Source: Altererythrobacter rubellus
GTDB lineage: Bacteria; Pseudomonadota; Alphaproteobacteria; Sphingomonadales; Sphingomonadaceae
Direction of reading: 5' to 3'
Assembly (NCBI RefSeq): GCF_030284385.1
Contig: NZ_CP127221.1
Location: 1,984,001-2,048,000, forward strand
DNA length: 64,000 bases
Position numbers and translations under genes: made by a program. How positions within the stretch are numbered: the stretch's first letter is position 1; each line of letters opens with the position of its first letter. Positions 55,360-63,640 of this stretch are shown in pieces. A model generated the notes under the pieces. The model did no database searches. It was not told the origin of the DNA and saw nothing but the letters and a program-made list of their open reading frames with translations.

Positions 55360-55373
55360 CTGGTTTTAACCAG
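55360..55373. promoter_or_regulatory. Palindrome with CtrA-like half-site between cpaA and cpaB
   Basis: CTGGTT and AACCAG flank TT, and the right part reads TTAACCAG, seven of eight bases of the CtrA half-site. The site begins 3 bp after the cpaA stop. Pilus genes are CtrA targets in Caulobacter; regulation here is inference. Confidence 0.35.
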
Positions 55374-55401
55374 TTCGATAATATCCGGACAAACCATTCC
55401 C

Positions 55402-55418
55402 GCCCGAATTTTTCGGGC
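55402..55418. repeat. 7-bp stem between cpaA and cpaB
   Basis: GCCCGAA (55402-55408) and TTCGGGC (55412-55418) are perfect complements around TTT. It is followed by CGAACTAGGGGG, the ribosome binding region of cpaB, with no T-run. It may attenuate or stabilise the message, giving different levels of peptidase and structural proteins. Confidence 0.45.
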
Positions 55419-55441
55419 CGAACTAGGGGGCTTGATTAGCC

Positions 55442-56509
55442 ATGGATAGGAAGAAGTTTGTTTTGCTGCTTTTAGCACTGGTCGTTGCGGTCGGTACAGC
55501 ATTGGCAGCTCGGAGCATGTTTGCCGGATCTTCGGCACCTGAAGTTGAAGCGGCACCTGTGCCTGAAGGACCAAAGGTTCTCGTGGCGCAGCGCGCACTG
55601 CCAACCGGCACTATTATCACTGCGGACGCGTTGAGCTTCCAACAGTGGCCGGAAGAGTTGGTGCAGGACGCATACTTCCTTGATGGCGAATCAGACATCA
55701 ATCAATTGCTCGGCACGGTTGTTCGGCATTCGGTCACCGCTGGTGAGCCTGTAACGCAAGGCTCTTTGGTGAGCCCTGGCGATCGCGGGTTCCTTGCAGC
55801 GGCGCTTGGGCCAGGCATGCGTGCAGTGACGGTTCCAGTGTCTGCAAAGACCGGCGTTGCTGGCTTCGTATTCCCTGGTGACCGGGTTGATCTCGTACTG
55901 ACACAAACTGTCACCGGCGATGATGGCCAGCCTCTGAAAGCAGCAGAGACCGTTCTCCGCAATCTTCGCGTGTTGGCAACTGACCAAGCAACCAATCAGG
56001 AAACTACCGAAGATGGCCGCACCATTGTTCGCGCATTCAAGACTGTTACTTTGGAGGTGACACCGACAATCGCGGAGAAGGTCGCCGTTGCACAGACAAT
56101 CGGCACGCTCAGCCTCGCCCTGCGCTCAATCGCAGACAATCAGGCGGAACTTGAGCGCGCGATTGCTTCAGGCGACGTTGTCATCCCTGATGACGCTACT
56201 CGGGAAGAAGAAGAGCGCATTCTGCGTGCAGCAATGAACCGTCCGGCAGAGCGTGGCACTTCAGTCAGCACTGGCGGTGACGTGTCGCGTTTCCAGCGCC
56301 GCACAATGCCGGTGATCGAAGCAGCTCAACCTAAGAACGCCGATGGTACCCCTATCGTACCTGGTCCGAAGGTTCGCGTTTCGCGGGGCAGCAACACCTC
56401 CGAGGTAACGCTCGGTAATGCTGGAACCGCACTCAATCTGCAAAACGCTCAAAACGTCCGCGCCGGGGGCCAGATGGTTCCTATCGCCGGCAAAACAGTA
56501 ATCCGGTGA
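55442..56509 (+). CDS. cpaB: Flp pilus assembly protein CpaB/RcpC
   Basis: Periplasmic assembly factor with an N-terminal membrane anchor (residues 6-24), then a SAF domain ('KVLVAQRALPTGTIITADAL') and the RcpC/CpaB region with 'MRAVTVPVSAKTGVAGFVFPGDRVDLVL'. The protein has 355 residues. An AGGGGG lies about 12 bases before the ATG. It supports the outer-membrane secretin CpaC encoded next. Confidence 0.95.
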   Translation: MDRKKFVLLLLALVVAVGTALAARSMFAGSSAPEVEAAPVPEGPKVLVAQRALPTGTIITADALSFQQWPEELVQDAYFLDGESDINQLLGTVVRHSVTAGEPVTQGSLVSPGDRGFLAAALGPGMRAVTVPVSAKTGVAGFVFPGDRVDLVLTQTVTGDDGQPLKAAETVLRNLRVLATDQATNQETTEDGRTIVRAFKTVTLEVTPTIAEKVAVAQTIGTLSLALRSIADNQAELERAIASGDVVIPDDATREEEERILRAAMNRPAERGTSVSTGGDVSRFQRRTMPVIEAAQPKNADGTPIVPGPKVRVSRGSNTSEVTLGNAGTALNLQNAQNVRAGGQMVPIAGKTVIR

Positions 56510-56520
56510 GGAGCGGCACG

Positions 56521-58086
56521 ATGACAAGCATTTTTAAACCGAGGGGCAAGACCATGAAAAGTCGCCTGACTGCCAAATTGCTGCTTGCCAGCCTGGCCTT
56601 CGCGCCATTGGCTGCGGCACCGATGACGACTGTGACAGCGCAAACCTTCGCTTCACCTGCAGAGGAAATTGTGATCTCGATTGGCCGCGGTCAGTTGATC
56701 TCAGTCCCTGGTCAGATGTCAGACGTTTTCATCGCCAATGACACTATTGCCGATGTACAGGTTAAATCCCAGCGTCAGCTGTATGTATTCGGCAAAGCCG
56801 GTGGCGAAACCACAATCTACGCCAGTAACGCACGCGGTGATGTGATCTGGTCTGCCAATATTCGCGTTGGTTCAAACATCGAAAGCGTCGACCAGATGCT
56901 GGCTCTGGCTATGCCAGATGCAAAAGTCAGCGTCGCCACAATGGGTTCGGACACGCTGCTTTTGACCGGCACAGTAGGCTCGCCTGAGGATGTTTCAGAG
57001 GTCGAGCGACTTGTGCAGGCATTCGTTGGTGACGATACCAATGTCATCAGCCGCATGCGCATGGCCACGCCGCTGCAAGTGAACCTGCGTGTTCGCTTTG
57101 CAGAGGTCAGCCGTTCGCTGGTTCGATCGATCGGTGGCAACCTGAACACCTTTGACGGCACAGATGGCTTCCGCTTTGGCGTTTCAACTGGTCGTGAAGG
57201 TTTCCTTCCACGGTGGACCGTCAATGGGCCGGTATTCAATGGTGGAACTGAAGCTGCCGACGGTGCGTCGCTTGTAAAGCAAAATGCTCCGGGAACGACG
57301 ATCTCAGGCTTCGACAAGTTCCTGGGTCTTGATCTGGCCAGCGCGCTTGATCTGGCTGAAACAAGCGGCCTTGTTACCACTCTGTCAGAGCCAAACCTGA
57401 CCGCGCTTTCTGGCGAAACAGCTGAATTTCTGGCGGGCGGAGAATTTCCGATCCCAACCAGCCAGGGCCTTGGTTCGACATCGATCGAATATCGTAAATA
57501 TGGGGTAAGCCTGGCCTACACACCAACGGTGCTTTCCAACGGCCGGATCTCGATCCGTGTGCGTCCGGAAGTCTCCGAACTGTCGTCGCAAGGTGCAGTG
57601 ACCATCAACGGCTTCCAGATCCCGGCGCTTACAACACGCCGCGCTGAAACAACCGTTGAGCTTGGTTCAGGCCAGAGCTTCATGATTGCTGGTCTGATGA
57701 ACAACAACGCTCAGTCTACAATCGACAAGGCGCCAGGGCTTGGTGACATGCCAATTCTTGGCAACCTGTTCCGTTCACGCTCATTCCGTAAGGGCGAGAC
57801 CGAGCTGGTTATCGTGGTTACTCCATATCTGGTGAAGCCGGTCAACGACCGCGACATCCGCCTCCCAACCGATGGTTTTAACGCGACAACCGAGCTGCAA
57901 CAGTTCCTTGGTTTCCGCAGTCATGGTGCAAACGGCGGTGAGCGCCCTAACCCGCAACCGGGCAATGGCGGCGGCGCACCTGATGTGGGCGGCGTGACCC
58001 CTGATGCAGTGGCGCCTCGCCGTGCCGAAGACGAAAATAACGAGGGTCGTAGCGCAGCTGTCGCGACTCCTGGTTTCAACCTCTAA
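56521..58086 (+). CDS. cpaC: Outer-membrane secretin CpaC/RcpA of the Flp pilus
   Basis: CpaC forms the outer-membrane channel. The 521-residue precursor has a signal sequence ending about 'TTVTAQ', an N-terminal pilus-specific domain ('GQLISVPGQMSDVFIAND', 'LYVFGKAGGETTIYA'), a BON region and the C-terminal secretin domain ('LVTTLSEPNLTALSGETAEFLAGGE', 'VPGLGDMPILGNLF'-type end). A GAGGAG lies seven bases before the ATG at 56521; the ATG at 56554 would give a shorter signal sequence. The tail is Gly/Asn/Pro-rich. Confidence 0.95.
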   Translation: MTSIFKPRGKTMKSRLTAKLLLASLAFAPLAAAPMTTVTAQTFASPAEEIVISIGRGQLISVPGQMSDVFIANDTIADVQVKSQRQLYVFGKAGGETTIYASNARGDVIWSANIRVGSNIESVDQMLALAMPDAKVSVATMGSDTLLLTGTVGSPEDVSEVERLVQAFVGDDTNVISRMRMATPLQVNLRVRFAEVSRSLVRSIGGNLNTFDGTDGFRFGVSTGREGFLPRWTVNGPVFNGGTEAADGASLVKQNAPGTTISGFDKFLGLDLASALDLAETSGLVTTLSEPNLTALSGETAEFLAGGEFPIPTSQGLGSTSIEYRKYGVSLAYTPTVLSNGRISIRVRPEVSELSSQGAVTINGFQIPALTTRRAETTVELGSGQSFMIAGLMNNNAQSTIDKAPGLGDMPILGNLFRSRSFRKGETELVIVVTPYLVKPVNDRDIRLPTDGFNATTELQQFLGFRSHGANGGERPNPQPGNGGGAPDVGGVTPDAVAPRRAEDENNEGRSAAVATPGFNL

Positions 58087-58104
58087 TTGAGAAAGGTGAG
58101 AACA

Positions 58105-58749
58105 ATGCCCTTTGCAAATCACAGCAAGCTAGCAGGCGCACTCGCCCTCTCGCTCGGCCTCGCGCTGGGTGCATGCGGCGGAATGCCAACCAACAAGAGC
58201 CTCTACAGCGTCAATCAACCTGTCGTAGAGCGCAACAACTACACATTCGACGTACAGTCGAGCCAGAGCGGCCTCAGCATTGCTGACCAGCAGCGTCTCG
58301 ATGGATGGTTCGAAGCACTCGAACTGGGCTATGGTGATCGTGTTTCGATTGATGACCCTCTCGCCAGCGATGCTGTGCTCGAAGCCGTCAGTCAATTGGC
58401 TGGACGCCACGGCGTACTGCTTTCGGATGAGGCGCCGGTCACCTCTGGCGCATCACAACCAGGCTATGCCCGCGTTATAGTAACGCGTTCGAAAGCTCAT
58501 GTGCCGGGATGCCCAAATTGGTCGGCTACTTCCGACATGAACTATAACAATGGGACCAGCCCGAACTACGGCTGTGCAACCAACAGTAACCTGGCTGCCA
58601 TGATCGCAAACCCGGAAGACCTGATCGAAGGTCAAAAGGGTACGGGTGAAACCGTGATCATGAGCTCAAGCAAAGCGATCGAGACATATCGCGATGCGGC
58701 TCCGACCGGAGCCGGCGGCCTATCAGAAAACGCAACCGGAGGTAACTAA
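58105..58749 (+). CDS. cpaD: Flp pilus lipoprotein CpaD
   Basis: The 214-residue precursor has a lipoprotein signal (lipobox LGAC, Cys24), followed by 'YSVNQPVVERNNYTFDV' and the CpaD-family 'CPNWSATSDMNYNNGTSPNYGCATNSNLAAMIANPEDL'-type region (Cys pair within 'PGCPNW' and 'YGCATN'). It lies between cpaC and cpaE. CpaD localises or stabilises the secretin in other bacteria. Start chosen at the ATG after AAAGGTGAG. Confidence 0.94.
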   Translation: MPFANHSKLAGALALSLGLALGACGGMPTNKSLYSVNQPVVERNNYTFDVQSSQSGLSIADQQRLDGWFEALELGYGDRVSIDDPLASDAVLEAVSQLAGRHGVLLSDEAPVTSGASQPGYARVIVTRSKAHVPGCPNWSATSDMNYNNGTSPNYGCATNSNLAAMIANPEDLIEGQKGTGETVIMSSSKAIETYRDAAPTGAGGLSENATGGN

Positions 58750-58752
58750 GCC

Positions 58753-60039
58753 ATGAATGCGCCCTGGAAATCCGGAATGCCCGGCAATCGTGATCCGTTC
58801 GCTGCCTATATTTGCGACGATGCTGCGCTTGACGTTCTACGTCCGGTAGTTATCGAGCTCGGCTGGCAGCCGAAAAAGTGCAACAAGGGTGGTTTGCGCA
58901 ACGCGATCCAATCACTCAGCGTCAGCGCCAGCCCGAACATCCTGCTGGTTGACTTGTCGGAAAGCGGTGACCCGCTGAATGATATCAACGCTTTGGCCGA
59001 GGTCTGCGAACCTGGCACTGTTGTGATCGCAATCGGTCAGGTGAACGATGTTCGCCTTTATCGTGACCTGCTTGCGAGTGGGATTCACGATTATCTGCTC
59101 AAGCCGCTTTCAGCCGGCCAGCTGCGTGACGCGCTAAACCAGGCACAAGCCGTTTTTACCGAGCCCCGCAACCAGGACGGCGAAGTGGTAAAGCACCACA
59201 TTTCAACCGCTATCATTGGAACGCGTGGCGGTGTGGGTGCGTCCACACTGGCTACTTCGCTGTCTTATTTGTTCAGCGAACAGCACAAGTCGCCAACTGC
59301 GCTGCTTGATCTTGATGTGCACTTCGGCACTGGCGCTCTGGCGCTGGATCTGGAGCCGGGCCGCGGCCTGACAGACGCAATTGACAACCCAAGCCGCATT
59401 GACGGCCTGTTCATCGAACGTGCCATGATCCGTGTCAATGACAATATGTCGATTCTATCGGCAGAGGCACCGATCAACCAGCCGTTGATGACCGATGGCG
59501 CTGCTTTCGTTCAGCTGGAGGAAGAATTCCGCCAAGCGTTTGAAATGACAGTGATTGATCTGCCACGTAACATGCTTATCAACTTCCCGCATGTTCTGTC
59601 ACACGTGAACCTGGTGTTGCTGGTCAGCGATATGACGCTTGCGTCAGCTCGTGACACGATCCGCATCCAGTCCTGGCTGAAAACGAACGCTGCTCATGCT
59701 CACACAATGGTGGTGGCCAACAAAGTTCAGTCGGGCGTTTCGGAAATCAGCAAAGCTGACTTCGAAGACTCGATCGAACGAAAGGTGGATTACATCATCC
59801 CGTACGACGCGAAGGCCGCTGCGAACGCTGCCAAGCTGGGACAGCCATTCGTAGAAGCAAACCGGTCAAGCAAGGCAACCAATGCGATCAAGCAGGTTGC
59901 CGAGCGCGTGATGGGTGCGAGCGAGGAAGATTTCAAAAGCGTGGACGAAGGCAAGAAATCGTTTCTGGGCGGCTTTGATCTGAAGTCTTTGCTGGCGAAG
60001 AAAGAAAAGCCGGAACCTGCCGAGGAACCGGCTGAGTAA
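58753..60039 (+). CDS. cpaE: Pilus localisation ATPase-like protein CpaE/TadZ
   Basis: The 428-residue protein joins an N-terminal receiver-like domain (about 15-135; 'NILLVDLSESGD' and 'DYLLKP' resemble a response regulator) to a ParA/MinD-like domain. The Walker A region reads GTRGGVGAST (156-165), a family variant lacking the usual GKT/S lysine. CpaE/TadZ sets the polar site of the Tad system. The Lys/Glu-rich C-terminus 'LLAKKEKPEPAEEPAE' ends the protein. Normally cpaF follows; here it does not. Confidence 0.94.
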   Translation: MNAPWKSGMPGNRDPFAAYICDDAALDVLRPVVIELGWQPKKCNKGGLRNAIQSLSVSASPNILLVDLSESGDPLNDINALAEVCEPGTVVIAIGQVNDVRLYRDLLASGIHDYLLKPLSAGQLRDALNQAQAVFTEPRNQDGEVVKHHISTAIIGTRGGVGASTLATSLSYLFSEQHKSPTALLDLDVHFGTGALALDLEPGRGLTDAIDNPSRIDGLFIERAMIRVNDNMSILSAEAPINQPLMTDGAAFVQLEEEFRQAFEMTVIDLPRNMLINFPHVLSHVNLVLLVSDMTLASARDTIRIQSWLKTNAAHAHTMVVANKVQSGVSEISKADFEDSIERKVDYIIPYDAKAAANAAKLGQPFVEANRSSKATNAIKQVAERVMGASEEDFKSVDEGKKSFLGGFDLKSLLAKKEKPEPAEEPAE

Positions 60040-60135
60040 TCAGCGATGAGCATGGGTGGCGGGTCCGAATTTCGATCCAGCCGCCCCACTCTTCCCTGAT
60101 GCATGATTTGATTTAAGGAAAGGCGGGACAATCGC
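60040..60135 (+). other. 96-bp gap where cpaF is expected
   Basis: Between cpaE and tadB there is no room for the ATPase CpaF/TadA (about 450-500 residues). The gap holds an ATG-initiated frame of 17 codons (60046-60099, MSMGGGSEFRSSRPTLP) beginning 7 bp after the cpaE stop, and the AAGGAAAGG ribosome binding region of tadB. The short frame might be the 5' remnant of a deleted cpaF, but this is not provable here. Confidence 0.5.
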
Positions 60136-61107
60136 ATGGGCATTCTTCAAACCCTGCTGCTGGTTGGCTTCATAATGGCACTGCTTCTTGGCGGGTACGT
60201 AGCCTTTGCCGGCCCATCGGTTGGCAAGGCTGCCAATCGCCGCCTCGAAGCTGTCCGCTATCGTCACTCTGAAAGCACGGACACCAAGGTTGAATCGCAG
60301 CTCAAAAAAGCGATCGCAGCGCGTAAGCCAAAGCTACATAAGGTTGCCGGTTCAACGTCGCGCATTGATGCCTTGGCCATACGGCTGGATCGCACTGGCA
60401 AGAACTGGACGCTTTCGCAATATGCCTATGCCTCCATTGGTCTTGCGCTGTTTATCGCGGTGGTCTTGTACTTGCGCACCGACGCTCTTTTGTTGTCGCT
60501 CGGCGTGGGCATACTGATCGGTGCAGGGATCCCGCATCTCGTCGTCAATTTTGCGATCACGAAGCGGACCAACCAATTCAATGCGAAATTCCCCGACGGG
60601 ATCGAGCTGCTTGTTCGCGGTCTTCGCTCCGGTCTGCCAGTTACTGAAACGCTCGCCGTTGTTGCTCAGGAAGTTCCAGGCCCAGTCGGCGTAGAATTCA
60701 AAGGGATTGTCGAGCGCATCAAAATCGGTCGGACAATGGAGGAATCCCTCCAGGAAACAGCAGACCGTCTTGGCATCGCTGAGTTCAATTTCTTCTGCAT
60801 CACTTTGGCCATCCAGCGCGAAACGGGTGGTAACCTGGCAGAGACGCTCTCGAACCTGGCGGATGTACTCCGCAAGCGCTCACAGATGAAGCTGAAAATC
60901 CGTGCCATGAGCTCGGAATCGAAAGCTTCAGCCTATATCGTCGGCTCGTTGCCTTTCATCGTGTTCATCATGGTGTGGATGGTCAACCCAGAATATTTGG
61001 GCGGCTTGTTCACCGACGATCGCCTGATCGTTGCAGGGCTTGGCGGTATGGTCTGGATGTCGATCGGGGCATTCATCATGGCCAAAATGGTCAGTTTCGA
61101 ATTCTAA
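60136..61107 (+). CDS. tadB: Tad pilus inner-membrane platform protein TadB
   Basis: A GspF-domain protein of 323 residues with an N-terminal membrane helix (about 7-27), a soluble segment, two helices at about 95-140, the GspF domain ('FPDGIELLVRGLRSGLPVTETLAVV', 'ETGGNLAETLSNLADVLRKR') and two C-terminal helices. With TadC it forms the platform on which the CpaF ATPase acts. The ATG follows AAGGAAAGG. Confidence 0.94.
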   Translation: MGILQTLLLVGFIMALLLGGYVAFAGPSVGKAANRRLEAVRYRHSESTDTKVESQLKKAIAARKPKLHKVAGSTSRIDALAIRLDRTGKNWTLSQYAYASIGLALFIAVVLYLRTDALLLSLGVGILIGAGIPHLVVNFAITKRTNQFNAKFPDGIELLVRGLRSGLPVTETLAVVAQEVPGPVGVEFKGIVERIKIGRTMEESLQETADRLGIAEFNFFCITLAIQRETGGNLAETLSNLADVLRKRSQMKLKIRAMSSESKASAYIVGSLPFIVFIMVWMVNPEYLGGLFTDDRLIVAGLGGMVWMSIGAFIMAKMVSFEF

Positions 61108-61125
61108 GCGAGGGAAACGGAAATC

Positions 61126-62124
61126 ATGTTGAATACACCATCCGGACCCACGCTGCTCGGCTTTGATGTCATCGTCGTCGGCTCGATCCTGGCCGGGATC
61201 GCAGCTCTTGCGGTGATGTTCGCCATCTATAATGCAGTCACAATCAAAGATCCGATGGCAGGGCGCGTCAGAGCGCTCAACGATCGGCGTGACGAACTGA
61301 AAGCCGGTATCATTACGCAAAGCGCCAAGAAGCGCACCAGCCTCGTTCGCAAGACCGACAAGACTGACAAGGTCAAGCAACAGCTTCAAGGCATGAGGGT
61401 ACTGCAGGATAGCCAGATCAAGGACATCCAGCAGAAGCTTGCCCATGCCGGTATCCGCAACAAAGAACTTGCGGTTTACGTCATCGGAGCGCGCGCCATA
61501 CTTCCGATCGTCCTGGGCCTTGCAGCCTTTGTGATGCTTTATGTTGTCGAGATCTATCCCGATTGGGAGATGAAGCGCGTAATGGCTTTGGCGGCAGCGG
61601 TGTTCCTCGGATACAAGGGACCAGAGCTCTATATCGGCAATATCGCGAAAAAGCGTACAAATGAGATCCGCAAGGGTTTGCCAGACGCGCTCGACCTGTT
61701 GGTCATCTGTGCCGAAGCCGGTTTGACAGTCGACGCAGCCTTTAACCGCGTGGCTAAGGAATTGGGGCGCGCGTATCCGGAACTGGGCGATGAATTTGCT
61801 CTCACCGCAATCGAGTTGTCCTTCCTGAGCGAGCGCAAGACGGCGTTCAATAATCTGGCCTATCGGGTTGATCTGGAACAGGTGCGCGGTGTTGTCACCA
61901 CCATGGTTCAGACAGAGCGCTATGGTACGCCGTTGGCCTCGGCGCTGCGTGTGCTGTCTGCCGAATTCCGGAACGAGCGTATGATGCGCGCAGAGGAAAA
62001 AGCGGCACGCCTTCCGGCTATCATGACCATACCGCTGATCATGTTCATTCTACCTGTGCTGTTCATCGTGATCCTTGGGCCAGCGGCCTGTTCGATCAGC
62101 GATGCGCTGTTCACAGACCAATAG
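61126..62124 (+). CDS. tadC: Tad pilus inner-membrane platform protein TadC
   Basis: The second GspF-domain protein (332 residues) has membrane helices at about 13-38, 115-165 and near the C-terminus, and the conserved 'LPDALDLLVICAEAGLTVDAAF' and 'RYGTPLASALRVLSAEFRNERM' blocks. It starts 18 bp after tadB. The operon ends here; tadD, tadE/F and pilin are not in the window. A long stem-loop follows. Confidence 0.94.
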   Translation: MLNTPSGPTLLGFDVIVVGSILAGIAALAVMFAIYNAVTIKDPMAGRVRALNDRRDELKAGIITQSAKKRTSLVRKTDKTDKVKQQLQGMRVLQDSQIKDIQQKLAHAGIRNKELAVYVIGARAILPIVLGLAAFVMLYVVEIYPDWEMKRVMALAAAVFLGYKGPELYIGNIAKKRTNEIRKGLPDALDLLVICAEAGLTVDAAFNRVAKELGRAYPELGDEFALTAIELSFLSERKTAFNNLAYRVDLEQVRGVVTTMVQTERYGTPLASALRVLSAEFRNERMMRAEEKAARLPAIMTIPLIMFILPVLFIVILGPAACSISDALFTDQ

Positions 62125-62134
62125 GTTTGCAAAA

Positions 62135-62187
62135 GACTAGGGCGCGGGTGTTTCGGCAATTCATGTCGTCGCACCCGCGCTCTAGTC
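62135..62187. terminator. 16-bp stem-loop between tadC and the MarR gene, likely bidirectional terminator
   Basis: The arms 62135-62150 and 62172-62187 pair in 16 positions (one G-T) around a 21-nt loop. No long T-run is present on either side, so strength is uncertain. The right arm overlaps the last six bases of the MarR gene, including its stop codon. Confidence 0.6.
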
Positions 62188-62685
62188 GTTCGTCTTCTCC
62201 GCAAGATTTGCCGCCCGCCCGCGCATTCGTTTAAGCAAGGAACGAAATTGCTGCTGCTCGATAGCATCGAAATCAGCAAACAGATCGCGCTCCGTCGCAA
62301 GAGCCAGCGGCATGACCTCTTCGTGAATTGCCCTGCCTTCGCCAGTCAACTGGAGAAAATGCGAGCGCCCGTCATCCTTGTTTGGCGCGCGAGCCACCAG
62401 GCCGCGATCTTCCAGAACCTTGCACGCACGATTCACCGCGACCTTGTCCATCAGCGTCGCCGCAGTAAGCGATCGCTGGGTCAATGCAGCGCCGCGTGCA
62501 TGCGCATCGCCTAATACCGCGATCACGCGCCATTCAGGGATCTTGAGAGCGAACCGCTTGTGATACCGCTCCGCAATCAGACTGCTTACCGCGTTCGAGG
62601 CGATCGAAAGCTGGTAAGGCAAGAAGCTCTCTAATTGCCCCTCGGGCAATTCGTGATCACGGTTATCTCCCATCAGGTCAGTCAT
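62182..62685 (-). CDS. MarR-family transcriptional regulator
   Basis: A 167-residue winged-helix regulator. The recognition region 'ALTQRSLTAATLMDKVAVNRACKVLEDRGLVARAPNKDDGRSHF' (given in part: VNRACKVLEDRGLV and the wing KDDGRSHF) is typical of MarR. The N- and C-terminal helices make the dimer. It may act on the crotonase gene next to it, which is read in the same direction with an 82-bp gap. The ligand is unknown. Confidence 0.92.
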   Translation of the reverse strand: MTDLMGDNRDHELPEGQLESFLPYQLSIASNAVSSLIAERYHKRFALKIPEWRVIAVLGDAHARGAALTQRSLTAATLMDKVAVNRACKVLEDRGLVARAPNKDDGRSHFLQLTGEGRAIHEEVMPLALATERDLFADFDAIEQQQFRSLLKRMRGRAANLAEKTND

Positions 62686-62767
62686 TGTTCCATGTTGTCA
62701 TCACTATGGTTTCCCATGAAACGATAGCGGGATGCAAGAGCCGCGCAAGGAGGCGGCAAGAGATTCT

Positions 62768-63640
62768 TCAGCGATACTCGGCAGCATCCCACCAAGGATA
62801 GAAGTCCGGCATATCTTCGCTGACCTTGCCCGGATATTGTGGCGCACGTTTCTCCAGAAAGCTCGCGATACCTTCCTTCGCATCGGCCCCTCGCGAGAGA
62901 CGGTAGATCGCGCGGCTATCAATCTTGTGCGCCTCCATTGGGTGACTACCACTAGGCAAGCGCCACATCATGGCGCGGGTCATCGCGACCGAGACTGCCG
63001 ATGTGTTGTCCGCAATCTCGCGAGCAAGCCCTCGTGCCGCATCCATTAATTCGGATAGTGAATAAATATCCTTAATCAATCCACCATTACGCGCCTCTTC
63101 TGCATCAAATATGCGCCCAGTGTAGCACCATTCCAATGCCTGGCTAATTCCGACAAGTTTCGGCAGGAACCAGCTGGAGCACGCTTCCGGCACGATTCCA
63201 CGCCGGGCAAACACGAAACCATACCGTGCATTCTCGCTCGCAAGCCTGATATCCATAGCCAGCTGCATGGTCGCACCGACGCCCACTGCCACGCCATTGC
63301 AGGCAGAGATCAGCGGCTTCTTGCTTTCGAACAAACGCAGTGTAAGCAGACCGCCGCCATCGCGCACTTTGGGATCAGACAAGTCCTCAACTTCGGAGGG
63401 GTCAGAGAACACATGCCCTCCCCCCTCAGGTGTCAGATCGGCGCCTGCGCAGAATGCGCGATCACCGCTTCCTGTAAAGATAACCGCGCCCACGCTGTCG
63501 TCGACGTCGATGTCATCCATGGCAGCCATGATCTCTTCGCCCATGATGCGCGTGTAGGCATTCATCTTTTCCGGGCGGTTGAGCGTGATCGTCGCAATCC
63601 CATCAGCCTTGTCGACCAGTATCTGCGTGTAATCGTTCAT
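62768..63640 (-). CDS. Crotonase/enoyl-CoA hydratase family protein
   Basis: The 290-residue protein has 'ITLNRPEKMNAYTRIMGEEI' at the N-terminus, the oxyanion-hole 'RAFCAGADLTPEG' and 'NGVAVGVGATMQLAMDIRLAS', and 'FVFARRGIVPEACSSWFLPKLVG', where the Glu of the REAG-like loop is the catalytic residue of hydratases. The C-terminus 'DMPDFYPWW' is common in a marine alphaproteobacterial group. The substrate is unknown. No other beta-oxidation genes are in the window. Confidence 0.9.
   Translation of the reverse strand: MNDYTQILVDKADGIATITLNRPEKMNAYTRIMGEEIMAAMDDIDVDDSVGAVIFTGSGDRAFCAGADLTPEGGGHVFSDPSEVEDLSDPKVRDGGGLLTLRLFESKKPLISACNGVAVGVGATMQLAMDIRLASENARYGFVFARRGIVPEACSSWFLPKLVGISQALEWCYTGRIFDAEEARNGGLIKDIYSLSELMDAARGLAREIADNTSAVSVAMTRAMMWRLPSGSHPMEAHKIDSRAIYRLSRGADAKEGIASFLEKRAPQYPGKVSEDMPDFYPWWDAAEYR

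Noticed and set aside
58753..60039. CpaE lacking the usual Walker A lysine as a possible inactive mutant
   Set aside because: The GTRGGVGAST form is usual in the CpaE/TadZ family and is not a local defect.
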